A stretch of 64,000 nt of DNA, taken from assembly GCA_964439395.1 (NCBI GenBank), contig CAYTNV010000012.1:31410-95409 (forward strand). Direction: 5' to 3'. Both the position numbers and the translations under genes were made by a program. This document shows positions 8,563-18,014 of the stretch, piece after piece. Positions within the stretch are counted from its first letter, which is position 1, and the number at the start of each line of letters is the position of its first letter. This stretch comes from JAUUSJ01 sp964439395. Lineage in GTDB: Bacteria; Bacillota; Clostridia; Lachnospirales; Lachnospiraceae. Below the pieces are notes generated by a model. It had not been told where the DNA came from. It worked only from the letters and a program-made list of their open reading frames with translations, and did not search any database.

Positions 8563-8638
8563 ATTATAAAAAATTATATAATTTTCACCAATTATCTTTT
8601 GTCATTAAAAAAAACAGATAAAACATGACAAATGTCAT
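8563..8638 (-). promoter_or_regulatory. Promoter of the sensor operon with TGTCA boxes
   Basis: TATAAT (minus strand) lies at 8563-8568 with TTGGTG 17 bp upstream (8586-8591). The TGTCA box at 8600-8604 is 31 bp from the -10. The 14-bp palindrome ATGACAAATGTCAT at 8625-8638 is identical to the one at 669-682. The core from the -10 to the first box is closely alike to that at 3973-4014. Confidence 0.65.
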
Positions 8639-8648
8639 ATTTTATCTG
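8615..8648 (-). terminator. Intrinsic terminator of the glmM-LCP operon
   Basis: Arms of 16 bp (8615-8630 and 8633-8648) with one mismatch are followed on the minus strand by eight T. The hairpin contains the ATGACAAATGTCAT palindrome that may also serve as an operator for the next operon. Confidence 0.85.
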
Positions 8649-8657
8649 CTCTTTTCT

Positions 8658-10202
8658 CTAATCATCATCATCCTTTTTCTGATTTACCATCGGAATTGTC
8701 AAATCATCCGTGCTAATCTCATATCCCCTTTGTACCTTCTTAATCAGCGACTGAATAATATCTGTCGTCTTATCAGACGGAACAACTGCTGGAACAGAAC
8801 GCTCAGAAGAATAATACGTATACTTTCTAGTATTAAGTCCATTGGCAATTACATAACCTATATCCCATTTATTCTCCTTATTAAAGGAAAGCTGCTCCCG
8901 AATTAACATTTTCAACTGTTCTTCACTTAAGTTTGTCTCAAAATTTTTCTCAATGGAATCCAATACAGAGGAATAATGAAGTAAAATCCAAGGAGATAAT
9001 ATTTTCTTAAAAATCCCCTCTATTACATACTGCTGATTTCGACTCCTTTGTACCTCTCCATTTTCAACATTATCTATCTCTTTCCAGTACGCCAAAGCCT
9101 CCTCACCATCCATATGATTGATTCCTTTTCTAAAATAATATCGCTCATCTGATGTTCCAAAGGAATAATCAGATTTTACTGCAATTGCACCAAAATTATC
9201 GATAATATTAGAAATTCCATTTAAATTAAATTTTACAAAATAATTGATGTGAGTATTATAAAGCTCCTCCACTGCCTCTGCTAAATAATCCAAACTTACC
9301 GCACTTGCTATTCCAAGTAAATCTGATTCATCCCCAGTCTGATTGCCAAGAGACACATAATACTGATCTGGTATCGTCACTGCAAGCATCTGTCTCGTCT
9401 GCGGATGTGCTGTTATTAGCATATGCGTTGCACTCATCGTATTAGTCGTAATTTTCTCTTCTTCCTCTATTCCAACTAATAATATATTAAAAAAAGTTTC
9501 AGCAATATCAGCTTCTTTTTTAGACTCAATCTCATAGTTCAACGTTACTGTTCCAATCACTTTTGTATTTTTCTCAAAAGATTTATAAATCTTGCTAATT
9601 AACGGACGAATTCCCTCATTGAGAAGAATGGCATCCACTTTTTCATTATATAATGCTCCAATCTGATCTTCAAAGCCAGAATATTTCTTTACTTGAATGG
9701 ATTGCCCATATTCTTCTTTTAAAATGTCTCGAGCCTTTTTAAATAACTTAGAATCTATTTTTTCTTGAATTCCAAATTTATAATCCTTTACATCTGAGAC
9801 ATTTTTTGCATCATCATCTGCTCGAACAATAATCGACATCTTTACTTGCTGCTTATTCGCATTAGTAACTGCTTTTATAACATTATCTGTATTTTTTATC
9901 TCAACTATTAAAAAAAGAAGGATAGGACATAAAATAATCGCTAGTATCATTCCCTTTTTGCACATATATTCTGTAAATTGTGTCAGTGATACAATAAAGG
10001 CAATTAAACAAAATATAATTCCAAAAAGTACAATAAGTTGAATTGGAATAATTCCAAGTTGCACTACAGATACAATACAAGATATTAACAAGATCCAGAG
10101 CAAACTGGAAAGTATAATACCTGGTATATGTATATAAAACTGTATTTTTTTAACATCCCCTAATTGCTTGCTTCCCTCTTGTTTGCTCTTTTTCAACTGC
10201 AT
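8658..10202 (-). CDS. LytR-CpsA-Psr-like protein with a solute-binding-like domain; catalytic residues look lost
   Basis: The protein has 514 residues. The first 100 residues hold about four hydrophobic segments, followed by a region like type II solute-binding proteins (about 115-230: MSIIVRADDDA, DYKFGIQE, DAILLNEGIRP). An LCP domain follows (about 240-420). LCP enzymes move wall polymers from lipid carriers to peptidoglycan. Key positions differ here: the GSDSR motif is GIEEE, the Ser-Asp of SDT is SAT, and IPRD is IPDQ. The later RSRNQQ motif is kept. It therefore may be an inactive or regulatory paralogue (inference). It lies 39 bp downstream of glmM and ends in a strong terminator. The acidic C-terminus ends KKDDDD. 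Confidence 0.8.
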   Translation of the reverse strand: MQLKKSKQEGSKQLGDVKKIQFYIHIPGIILSSLLWILLISCIVSVVQLGIIPIQLIVLFGIIFCLIAFIVSLTQFTEYMCKKGMILAIILCPILLFLIVEIKNTDNVIKAVTNANKQQVKMSIIVRADDDAKNVSDVKDYKFGIQEKIDSKLFKKARDILKEEYGQSIQVKKYSGFEDQIGALYNEKVDAILLNEGIRPLISKIYKSFEKNTKVIGTVTLNYEIESKKEADIAETFFNILLVGIEEEEKITTNTMSATHMLITAHPQTRQMLAVTIPDQYYVSLGNQTGDESDLLGIASAVSLDYLAEAVEELYNTHINYFVKFNLNGISNIIDNFGAIAVKSDYSFGTSDERYYFRKGINHMDGEEALAYWKEIDNVENGEVQRSRNQQYVIEGIFKKILSPWILLHYSSVLDSIEKNFETNLSEEQLKMLIREQLSFNKENKWDIGYVIANGLNTRKYTYYSSERSVPAVVPSDKTTDIIQSLIKKVQRGYEISTDDLTIPMVNQKKDDDD

Positions 10203-10241
10203 ATTTATAGTGACACCCCACTCCTGGTTTATATTTTTGGG

Positions 10242-11588
10242 CTATGCTAATCCCTCTGCTTTAATTACATTAATCACGGCATCCACATGTTGTTTGCAGA
10301 TTTCATCCGTCTTAGCCTCCACCATAACACGGATAAGCGGCTCTGTTCCACTTGGTCTTACTAGAATTCTTCCATCCTCTCCTAATTCCTTCTCCACCTG
10401 TGCAATAGAAGCTGCCACCGCCTCGTTATCTAATACACTCTGTTTATCCTTTACACTCACATTTACTAAAAGCTGTGGGAAAATCTCCACTTTTCCAGCC
10501 AACTGTGCGAGTGGTGTTTTTGTCTCAATTACTGCCTCCATTAACATAAGAGAAGTTAAAATTCCATCTCCCGTCTCTGCATACTGACTAAAAATAATAT
10601 GACCAGACTGTTCTCCGCCGAGACAATATCCATTTTGATTCATATTTTCATGAACATATTTATCGCCGACAGCTGTTTTTTCATAGCGAATTCCAATCTT
10701 ATCAAATGCCTTATAAAGTCCAATATTAGACATAACTGTCGTGACAACAGTATCGTTCTCAAGTTTTCCCTGCTCCTTCATAAAGCGACCGCAAACGTAT
10801 AAAATTAAATCTCCATTTACGATATTTCCTTCACCGTCTACGGCAATACAACGGTCTGCATCCCCATCATAGGCAAAACCGATATCCAATCCTCTTTCTT
10901 TTACAAATGCCTGTAATTTTTCAATATGTGTAGAGCCACAATCTGTATTAATATTAATGCCATCTGGCTCATTATTGATGACATAAGTCTTAGCTCCCAA
11001 TGCATTAAATACTGATTTCGCAATAGTAAATGCACTTCCGTTAGAACAATCTAATCCAACTCTAAAATTCTTAAAAGAACGTGTTGCAATGGAAATTAAG
11101 TATCCAATATAACGATTTCTTCCAGCAGAATAATCAATTGCACAGCCAATTTTATCTTCTATCATAAGAGGTACTTCTTCTTCAAATTCTCCGTCAATAT
11201 ATGACTCTATTTTTGCCTCTACCTCGGCCTCCATCTTCTGTCCAAGTCCGTTTAAAATTTTAATTCCATTATCATAATAAGGATTATGACTTGCAGAAAT
11301 CATAATGCCACAATCAAACTCCTCTGTTCTCACCACATAGGATACACTAGGAGTCGTCGTTACATGTAATAGATATGCATCCGCCCCAGATGCTGTGAGC
11401 CCTGCTACCAAAGCGTACTCAAACATATAGCTACTTCTTCTCGTATCTTTTCCAATGACGATTCTTGCCTTATGTCCCTCTTTTCCATAGTACCATCCGA
11501 GAAAACGTCCCACTTTAAAAGCGTGCTCCACTGTTAGTATTTCATTTGCTTTCCCTCTAAAACCATCTGTTCCAAAATATTTTCCCAT
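10242..11588 (-). CDS. glmM: Phosphoglucosamine mutase
   Basis: This enzyme converts glucosamine-6-phosphate to glucosamine-1-phosphate in the cytosol, on the route to UDP-GlcNAc for the cell wall. It is 448 residues, the usual GlmM length. The phosphoserine loop ISASHNPYYDNGIK lies near residues 98-111, the metal loop YDGDADRC near 240-247, and the sugar-binding GEQSGH near 327. The C-terminal phosphate-binding motif is VRPSGTEPLIRVM. The start GKYFGTDGFRG is standard, with GAGGTAAATAATT upstream. It has its own sigma-A promoter and is followed by the LCP-like gene, consistent with envelope synthesis. Confidence 0.97.
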   Translation of the reverse strand: MGKYFGTDGFRGKANEILTVEHAFKVGRFLGWYYGKEGHKARIVIGKDTRRSSYMFEYALVAGLTASGADAYLLHVTTTPSVSYVVRTEEFDCGIMISASHNPYYDNGIKILNGLGQKMEAEVEAKIESYIDGEFEEEVPLMIEDKIGCAIDYSAGRNRYIGYLISIATRSFKNFRVGLDCSNGSAFTIAKSVFNALGAKTYVINNEPDGININTDCGSTHIEKLQAFVKERGLDIGFAYDGDADRCIAVDGEGNIVNGDLILYVCGRFMKEQGKLENDTVVTTVMSNIGLYKAFDKIGIRYEKTAVGDKYVHENMNQNGYCLGGEQSGHIIFSQYAETGDGILTSLMLMEAVIETKTPLAQLAGKVEIFPQLLVNVSVKDKQSVLDNEAVAASIAQVEKELGEDGRILVRPSGTEPLIRVMVEAKTDEICKQHVDAVINVIKAEGLA

Positions 11589-11624
11589 AATTATTTACCT
11601 CGAGTTCTTCAGATTAAATTCTAT

Positions 11625-11647
11625 ATCTGCGAAACAATTTCGCAGAT
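11625..11647. promoter_or_regulatory. Perfect hairpin in the glmM leader
   Basis: ATCTGCGAAA (11625-11634) and TTTCGCAGAT (11638-11647) are perfect 10-bp arms around a 3-base loop. It lies between the glmM promoter and its start codon, with no T-tract on either strand, so it may be a leader structure or a protein-binding site. Confidence 0.5.
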
Positions 11648-11658
11648 TCTCATAAGTT

Positions 11659-11687
11659 ATCTTACTCTATTTTCACTGAAAACACAA
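11659..11687 (-). promoter_or_regulatory. Sigma-A promoter of glmM
   Basis: On the minus strand, TTGTGT (11682-11687), a 17-bp spacer and TAAGAT (11659-11664) lie about 70 bp upstream of the glmM start. Confidence 0.55.
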
Positions 11688-11710
11688 CATTGTTTTTACA
11701 AAAATCTTCT

Positions 11711-11739
11711 TTGCCTTCTATATTATTATATGATATGAT
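11711..11739 (+). promoter_or_regulatory. Sigma-A promoter of the YfhO gene pair
   Basis: TTGCCT (11711-11716), a 17-bp spacer and TATGAT (11734-11739) precede a leader of about 115 bases to the start at 11864. Confidence 0.5.
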
Positions 11740-11785
11740 GGATTTATATGTAAAAAATACTCATATAAACTTTTATTTATAGTGG

Positions 11786-11806
11786 TATCTGCAAAGCAAG
11801 CAGATA
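11786..11806 (+). promoter_or_regulatory. Leader hairpin of the YfhO gene pair
   Basis: TATCTGC (11786-11792) and GCAGATA (11800-11806) form a 7-bp stem with a 7-base loop in the untranslated leader. The ATCTGC/GCAGAT half-sites recur in the glmM leader hairpin on the other side of this divergent region. Confidence 0.4.
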
Positions 11807-11863
11807 TACAAATTTAGAAAGGAATATGGACAAATACTTATTTGTCTCTTTAGGTAAATCATT

Positions 11864-14764
11864 ATGAATGATAAAGTAGTAAAAAGAAAAAGCCCTCTCG
11901 ACTCTATTTTGGCCTTTTATCAAAAAAATGAGTTTACAGCCTGTCTTTGCTATTTCACGGCTTACACTATAATGTTTTGTTTTATCTGTCTAGTGGCATT
12001 CCAATCTTTTTATAAAAATGGATTATCCTTTCTCTGGAATCCTGATGGATTGACACAACATTATAACTCTCTCGCTTACTTTGGGGAATATTTAAGGACA
12101 ATTATAGGAAATTTTAGACTAACTGGACATTTCGAGCTTCCTATGTGGAATTTTAATATCGGATACGGTTCAGATATTATCACAACTCTTCATTATTATG
12201 TTATTGGAGACCCACTTTGTCTGCTTTCTGTTTTTGTGAAACGACAAAATACGGAAACTCTGTATAATTTTTTAGTCTTATTCCGGTTATACTTAGTTGG
12301 TATTTCTTTTTCCATTTTTGGAATTAAAATAAAAGAAAATAAATTTGGAGTTTTTCTCGGTACTTTAACCTATACTTTTTGTATGTATGCCTTATATACA
12401 TGTGTAAAACATCCATATTTTATAAATCCAATGATTTATTTTCCACTCTTAATTCTCGGAATTGAAAAAATTTTGCGTAAAGAAAAGCCATATTTATTTA
12501 TTTTTATGACGTTTATCTCAGCTACTAGCAATTTTTATTTTTTCTATATGCTAAGTATTTTGATTTTCCTTTATACTATAATTCGTTTCTTTCATAAATT
12601 TAAAAAGAAACGTCTAAAAATGTTAGCTTACTATTTAAGTCATTTTATAGTGTACTACTTAATTGGAGTTGCCATGTCAGCTTTTATATTTTTACCTATT
12701 GTCATCGCTTTCCTCTCCTCAAGTCGTATCACTACAGAATATAATATCACCCTTTTATATCCACTCACCTACTATGAGAACTTGCTGCCAGGAATTATCT
12801 CTGATACATCTGCAGGCTATTTCACATTTATTAGTCTATCAGCTGTGGCATTTGTCTCCCTTCTTCTTATATTTTTTCAGCGAAAAAAATACACACAGCT
12901 TAAAATAGGAATTTTAATTTTTACAATCTTTTTAATTTTTCCATTTTTTGGACATATATTTAACGGATTTTCCTATGTATCAAATCGCTGGGTATGGGGG
13001 ATTTCTTTCGTCATAGGAATTATGGTTATAAAAATGACGCCGTATCTTCTAAATCCTAGATTACGTTATATTGCTATCATTGCTTTTATAACACTTATTT
13101 ATTTTTTATCTTGCTGCCTTATCAAGAATAGCAGACAAAATACAGCTCTTCTTTCGTTTGCCGTACTAGCATTTTTTCTTATTTTGCTTGGAATGGGTGC
13201 AATTTTTCAAAAAGCAAATATTTTTTCTAAACGAAAGATTTCGCTCTACTTACACAGTGGACTGATTTTATTTTGCCTAATTAGTATTTTCTCAAACGCT
13301 CTATATCGATACTCGACTTTTGAGAAAAGTTATATATCAGAATTTATTCCTTCTGGCGAGGGGCTCTCTATTTTAACTGATACAGTTACTCCAGCTATGA
13401 ATAAAATTGAGGATGCCTCTTTTTATCGGTACGAAGATTATATGGGAAAAGAACAAAATATTTACTTGAATTCTGCTCTTTTAAGCAAGCTTAATAGTAC
13501 AAACTATTATTTCAGCCTTGAAAATGGAAATATTTCTAATTTTCTTATGGAAAACTCATTAGACCTTCGCACCTACCAAAAATACTACGGACTTGATAAT
13601 CGCATGATGCTTCAAGCTCTCGCATGCGTGAAATATGCAATAATCAAAAGAGGAGACGAGGCTACTCTTTCTTCTGGATTTAATAAATTAGTTTCCTCGT
13701 ATACAACCGAGGATGGTATAACTTATGATGCCTATCAAAATGAGAATGCTCTTCCCCTTGGCTATACCTATTCTTCCTATATTACTAAGGATAGATATAG
13801 TGAATTGACGGACTTAGAAAAACAGCAAGCTATGCTTCAAGGTGTCGTTTTGGAAGAACATATTCCATCTATTCCACAGACAACATTAAGCTTTACAGAC
13901 TTAGCACTAAACTATGAACCTGTCATAAGCGCAGATAAAAATGACGATATTTCCTTTGAGAATGGAAAAATTATTGTAAAAAAGGAAAATACAAAACTCA
14001 CTCTTCAGCTTTTAGAAACAATGGATCGATGCGAAACTTATGTTTCTTTCACTAATTTACAATATAAAGGACTTAGTCCAAGAGAATGCTATACAGATAG
14101 GAAATGGAATGCTCTTAGCAAACTGGAACAAAATAAGATTTCTTATGAATCCAAACGTTATTTAGAACCTTCTACTGTTTCTATCAATGTAAAATCAGGT
14201 GATGTATCTAAGAGTCTTCTCATTTCTACAAAGCAAGATGTATTCCACATCGATAAGGAAAATTATCTTGTAAACCTATGTTATGATGAAGATGCAAGGA
14301 AGAAAATTACTCTCACCTTTGGTACTCCTGGAGTTTATACCTTTGACCAGCTCAAAGTAACGGCACAATCTCTAAGTGTACCGACAGAAAATCTCGCATC
14401 TTTAAAACAAAATACTTTGCAAAACATTTCCATAAAAACAAATAAGTTAACTGGAACTATCGATTTATCCACTTCCAAAATTCTTTGCCTCTCTATTCCT
14501 TATAGTTCGGGATGGAGTGCTAAAGTAGACGGAGAACCTGCCAAATTATTAAAAGCAAATCGTATGTATATGGGACTTTTACTTGATGCTGGCAGCCATG
14601 AAATCGAGCTTACTTATGAAACACCAGGTTTAAAGGCAGGAGTTATCCTATCAAGAATTGGATTCGTACTCTTTATCGCCATTATCTTATTTGGACAATT
14701 TCGAGAACAAATTATAAGCTTTATTTTCTCAAATCACTCTCGAAAAAGAATCAAAAGGAGATAA
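11864..14764 (+). CDS. YfhO-family polytopic membrane protein (first of a tandem pair)
   Basis: The protein has 966 residues. About twelve hydrophobic segments fill residues 30-490. A large extracellular region follows (about 490-930), then a last membrane segment near 935-955 and a basic tail. The N-terminal loop GLTQHYNSLAYFGEYLR and the PMWNFNIGYGSDIITTLHYYVIGDPLCLLS region are typical of YfhO (PF09586), a GT-C-like family. B. subtilis YfhO is needed for lipoteichoic acid glycosylation, so transfer of a lipid-linked sugar to an envelope polymer is the likely role (inference). The ribosome binding site is weak (TTTAGGTAAATCATT). It is followed after 8 bp by a close paralogue. Confidence 0.88.
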   Translation: MNDKVVKRKSPLDSILAFYQKNEFTACLCYFTAYTIMFCFICLVAFQSFYKNGLSFLWNPDGLTQHYNSLAYFGEYLRTIIGNFRLTGHFELPMWNFNIGYGSDIITTLHYYVIGDPLCLLSVFVKRQNTETLYNFLVLFRLYLVGISFSIFGIKIKENKFGVFLGTLTYTFCMYALYTCVKHPYFINPMIYFPLLILGIEKILRKEKPYLFIFMTFISATSNFYFFYMLSILIFLYTIIRFFHKFKKKRLKMLAYYLSHFIVYYLIGVAMSAFIFLPIVIAFLSSSRITTEYNITLLYPLTYYENLLPGIISDTSAGYFTFISLSAVAFVSLLLIFFQRKKYTQLKIGILIFTIFLIFPFFGHIFNGFSYVSNRWVWGISFVIGIMVIKMTPYLLNPRLRYIAIIAFITLIYFLSCCLIKNSRQNTALLSFAVLAFFLILLGMGAIFQKANIFSKRKISLYLHSGLILFCLISIFSNALYRYSTFEKSYISEFIPSGEGLSILTDTVTPAMNKIEDASFYRYEDYMGKEQNIYLNSALLSKLNSTNYYFSLENGNISNFLMENSLDLRTYQKYYGLDNRMMLQALACVKYAIIKRGDEATLSSGFNKLVSSYTTEDGITYDAYQNENALPLGYTYSSYITKDRYSELTDLEKQQAMLQGVVLEEHIPSIPQTTLSFTDLALNYEPVISADKNDDISFENGKIIVKKENTKLTLQLLETMDRCETYVSFTNLQYKGLSPRECYTDRKWNALSKLEQNKISYESKRYLEPSTVSINVKSGDVSKSLLISTKQDVFHIDKENYLVNLCYDEDARKKITLTFGTPGVYTFDQLKVTAQSLSVPTENLASLKQNTLQNISIKTNKLTGTIDLSTSKILCLSIPYSSGWSAKVDGEPAKLLKANRMYMGLLLDAGSHEIELTYETPGLKAGVILSRIGFVLFIAIILFGQFREQIISFIFSNHSRKRIKRR

Positions 14765-14772
14765 TATTTTAA

Positions 14773-17700
14773 ATGAACAAAGATAATTTTTTTAAGTATA
14801 ATATATCAAAAAAAGCAGATAGCCCCGAAGAACATAAAATCCAGGATGCTATAAAATATACAAATTCCATTATTGATTCCTATCAAAGGTCAAAATACAA
14901 AACAAGATTATACTATGCAGTTTATACGATACTTTTTATTTCCATTTCTCTCATGGCATTTTCTTGGTTTTACCTTAATCATCGCTCCTTCATCTGGTCA
15001 CTCGATGGTATATACCAACATTATAATGCCCTTGCTTATTACGGCGAGTATTTAAGAGAAATCGTAGAAACTTGGAGTTCCACTGGAAAGCTTACACTTC
15101 CTCTTTGGAATTTTAATCTTGGATATGGTTCTGATATTATAACAACCTTACATTATTATGTCATTGGAGATCCCTTATGTCTTCTCTCCTTCTTTGTAAG
15201 GAGAGAACATACCGAAGTATTATACCATATTTTGATTTTACTTCGACTTTATCTATCTGGACTTACCTTCTCTATGTTTTGTCATAGAATGAAGTCCGAT
15301 GATTTCTCCACACTTGTAGGTTCTTTGACTTATGTATTTTGTCTTTTTTCCATGTATTATGGAATTAGACATCCCTATTTTATCAATCCATTGATTTATT
15401 TACCATTACTGCTTATCGGAATTGAGAAAGTCTTTCACAAAGAAAAGCCCTACTTTTTTATTTTGATGACTTTTCTTTCCACAGTAAGTAATTTTTACTT
15501 TTTTTATATGCTAAGTATCATTATTTTTATATATTCTGTTATTCGCTTTTTCCATATGTACAAACAGAATATTATAAAAAATATGCTCCTTTTACTCGGA
15601 AAATTTATCGGACTTTATTTCATTGGAGTAGCCATGGCCTGTTTTATATTTTTTCCAATCGTCATCGCCTTTCTCTCCTCCAATCGAATTTTAACTGAGA
15701 ATCACGTGCCGCTTCTCTATAGCCTAAACTACTATGAAACTTTATTAGCAGGATTTTTCTCAGCTGCACCACTTGATTACTCTACCTCGCTTGGCTTTTT
15801 TGCTGTCGCATTTTTGAGTATTATTCTTCTTTTCTCTCAGAGAAAAAAGAACCGACAATTAATAATAGGATTTTGTCTTTTAGTTGCCTTTTTATTAATT
15901 CCATATGTCGGTCACGTATTAAACGGTTTTTCCTATATTGGAAATCGCTGGGTATTTGGATTAGCATTTTTAATCGCTTTTATTGTTGTAAAAATGATGC
16001 CAACCTTATTAGACATTAATATTCGCTCCTCCGCTATTTTATTTTTATGCACAACTGGATATTTCTTTATCTGTTTCATGATAACAAATAGCAGAAAAGA
16101 GACTATTATTGTCTCCCTCGCACTTACCTTTATGCTTCTGTTTTTACTCGTCTTTAGCAAAATTTTGAGAAGAGAAAAAGGAGTTCCTGGGCAGAAAGTT
16201 TTATTTTTTACAAAAACTGGAGTAATTATTATTACCATTGTCGGTATTTTAAGTAATTCTCTATACCGATACTCCCCTGTTCAAAAAGGATATGTATCTG
16301 ACTTTTTAGAATCTGGCACTGCACTCGATTCTTTGACAGCGCAATCAACAAAAGTTTTAGAATCCATATCAGATACTGAATTTTACCGATATGATGACCG
16401 CACAGAGGGAAATGACTGTTCTAATTCTGCCCTCTTAAGTGGAAAAAATAGTGTAGGATATTATTTCAGTCTAGAAAACGGAAATATATCTAATTTCTTT
16501 ATGGAAAACGGAAATGCAATTCGTACGTTCCAAAGGTACTCTGGATTAGATAATCGAATGCTTTTAGAAGCCCTCGCTTCTGTAAAATACTGTATTGTCA
16601 AAAGAGGATCTGAAAGTCAACTTTCCTCTGGTTTTACAAAGCTTATCTCTTCCTACACTGACGAAGATGGAACTGTTTATGATTTATATTATAATCAAAA
16701 TACGCTTCCTCTAGGATATACGTATTCTTCCTATATTACTAAAGAACGTTTTCTAACTTTAAACTTGGCAGAACGTCAACAGGCACTTGTACAGGGTGTC
16801 GTATTAGATGAGACGACAAACTCTATCAAGGACTTTCCTCAAACAAGCCTTAAGTTTACACATTTAGATTTACCTTTTGAAATTGAAACAAATGCTGGAA
16901 CAAAAAAGAATATCGAGGTACAAGATGGAAAAATCATTGTCCGAAAAGAAGATTCACAGATTACACTTCAGCTAAAACAGACAATGGACCGCTGTGAAAC
17001 CTATGTCATATTTAAAAATCTAAAATTTACTGGCTATTCTCCTCGACAGACATATACTGACGACGAGTGGGAGAAATTAGATATCTTAGCCCAAAATGAT
17101 ATTTTAAGAGAATCAAAATTTTATCAAGATCCAAGTTACGCAAAGATACAGGTAAAAAGTAGTTCGGTTTCTAAAAGCTTTACAATCTCCACAAAAAATG
17201 ATTCTTACTATGTGGAGAGAGAAAATTGCCTTATTAATCTTTGCTATAATCAATATGCTAGAAAACAGATTACTCTTACCTTTAGCACACCAGGAGAATA
17301 TACATTTGACCAGCTTCAAGTAGTGGCTCAATCTCTCAGTATTCCAAAACATAATATTGATACATTAAAACAAGATGTTTTAGAAAATATATCAATTGAT
17401 ACAAATACTGTGACTGGCACAATATCTCTAGACGTACCTAAGATTCTTTGCCTCTCCATCCCTTATAGCGATGGATGGAGCGCTACAGTGGATGGTGTGG
17501 AGACAGAAATTTTAAAGGCAAATACAATGTATATGTGTATTCCACTCCCTGCTGGAGACCATACAATCCAATTAAATTATCAAACTCCTGGTCTTTCTTT
17601 TGGAACGACTCTGACCAAAATAGGATTCTTCATCCTATTTTGTAAACTATTTTACGATTATGTCTTCCCATACTTTTTGCCAAGACTTCGTCCAATCGTA

Positions 17701-17832
17701 AAGAATAAATGGAATAAATTAAACGAAACAGATTCCCAAAAGAAATTAAGGGCGTATTTAAACAAACTAAAAAAGGTTTATAAAAAACTGAAAGAAAAAA
17801 TAAAGAAAAAGATAAAAGAGAGAAAAAAATAA
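14773..17832 (+). CDS. YfhO-family polytopic membrane protein (second of a tandem pair)
   Basis: The protein has 1019 residues and is collinear with the upstream gene along its whole length. Shared blocks include the GYGSDIITTLHYYVIGDP loop, ENGNISNF and the C-terminal beta-rich part with ILCLSIPYS. By eye more than half the residues match. It differs in a longer cytoplasmic N-terminus and a very basic C-terminal tail (about 70 residues of Lys-rich helix ending IKERKK). AAGGAGATAATATTTTAA precedes the start. The pair arose by tandem duplication (inference) and probably acts on related envelope glycosylation substrates. Confidence 0.88.
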   Translation: MNKDNFFKYNISKKADSPEEHKIQDAIKYTNSIIDSYQRSKYKTRLYYAVYTILFISISLMAFSWFYLNHRSFIWSLDGIYQHYNALAYYGEYLREIVETWSSTGKLTLPLWNFNLGYGSDIITTLHYYVIGDPLCLLSFFVRREHTEVLYHILILLRLYLSGLTFSMFCHRMKSDDFSTLVGSLTYVFCLFSMYYGIRHPYFINPLIYLPLLLIGIEKVFHKEKPYFFILMTFLSTVSNFYFFYMLSIIIFIYSVIRFFHMYKQNIIKNMLLLLGKFIGLYFIGVAMACFIFFPIVIAFLSSNRILTENHVPLLYSLNYYETLLAGFFSAAPLDYSTSLGFFAVAFLSIILLFSQRKKNRQLIIGFCLLVAFLLIPYVGHVLNGFSYIGNRWVFGLAFLIAFIVVKMMPTLLDINIRSSAILFLCTTGYFFICFMITNSRKETIIVSLALTFMLLFLLVFSKILRREKGVPGQKVLFFTKTGVIIITIVGILSNSLYRYSPVQKGYVSDFLESGTALDSLTAQSTKVLESISDTEFYRYDDRTEGNDCSNSALLSGKNSVGYYFSLENGNISNFFMENGNAIRTFQRYSGLDNRMLLEALASVKYCIVKRGSESQLSSGFTKLISSYTDEDGTVYDLYYNQNTLPLGYTYSSYITKERFLTLNLAERQQALVQGVVLDETTNSIKDFPQTSLKFTHLDLPFEIETNAGTKKNIEVQDGKIIVRKEDSQITLQLKQTMDRCETYVIFKNLKFTGYSPRQTYTDDEWEKLDILAQNDILRESKFYQDPSYAKIQVKSSSVSKSFTISTKNDSYYVERENCLINLCYNQYARKQITLTFSTPGEYTFDQLQVVAQSLSIPKHNIDTLKQDVLENISIDTNTVTGTISLDVPKILCLSIPYSDGWSATVDGVETEILKANTMYMCIPLPAGDHTIQLNYQTPGLSFGTTLTKIGFFILFCKLFYDYVFPYFLPRLRPIVKNKWNKLNETDSQKKLRAYLNKLKKVYKKLKEKIKKKIKERKK

Positions 17833-17860
17833 GAGCTTTATACTAAAATAATAAGCCCAA

Positions 17861-17890
17861 AAGAGAAGACAAAAAAATTTGTCTTCTCTT
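17861..17890 (+). terminator. Intrinsic terminator of the YfhO pair
   Basis: AAGAGAAGAC (17861-17870) and GTCTTCTCTT (17881-17890) are perfect arms followed by AATTTTT. Confidence 0.85.
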
Positions 17891-17900
17891 AATTTTTCAC

Positions 17901-17929
17901 TTGATTTTTTAAGAGTTTCATAGTAGAAT
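17901..17929 (+). promoter_or_regulatory. Sigma-A promoter of tRNA-Thr
   Basis: TTGATT (17901-17906), a 17-bp spacer and TAGAAT (17924-17929) end 9 bp before the tRNA. Confidence 0.65.
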
Positions 17930-17938
17930 AAATATGTT

Positions 17939-18011
17939 GCCGATATAGCACAGTCGGTAGTGCGACGCACTCGTAATGCGTAGGTCAGCGGTTCGATCCC
18001 GCTTATCGGCT
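17939..18011 (+). tRNA. tRNA-Thr (anticodon CGT)
   Basis: The cloverleaf folds completely. The acceptor arm GCCGATA pairs with TATCGGC, the D arm GCAC with GTGC, the anticodon arm ACGCA with TGCGT around loop CTCGTAA, and the T arm AGCGG-TTCGATC-CCGCT. The discriminator base is U. Anticodon CGT reads ACG threonine codons. CCA is not encoded. A terminator follows after three bases. Confidence 0.97.
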
Positions 18012-18014
18012 CTT

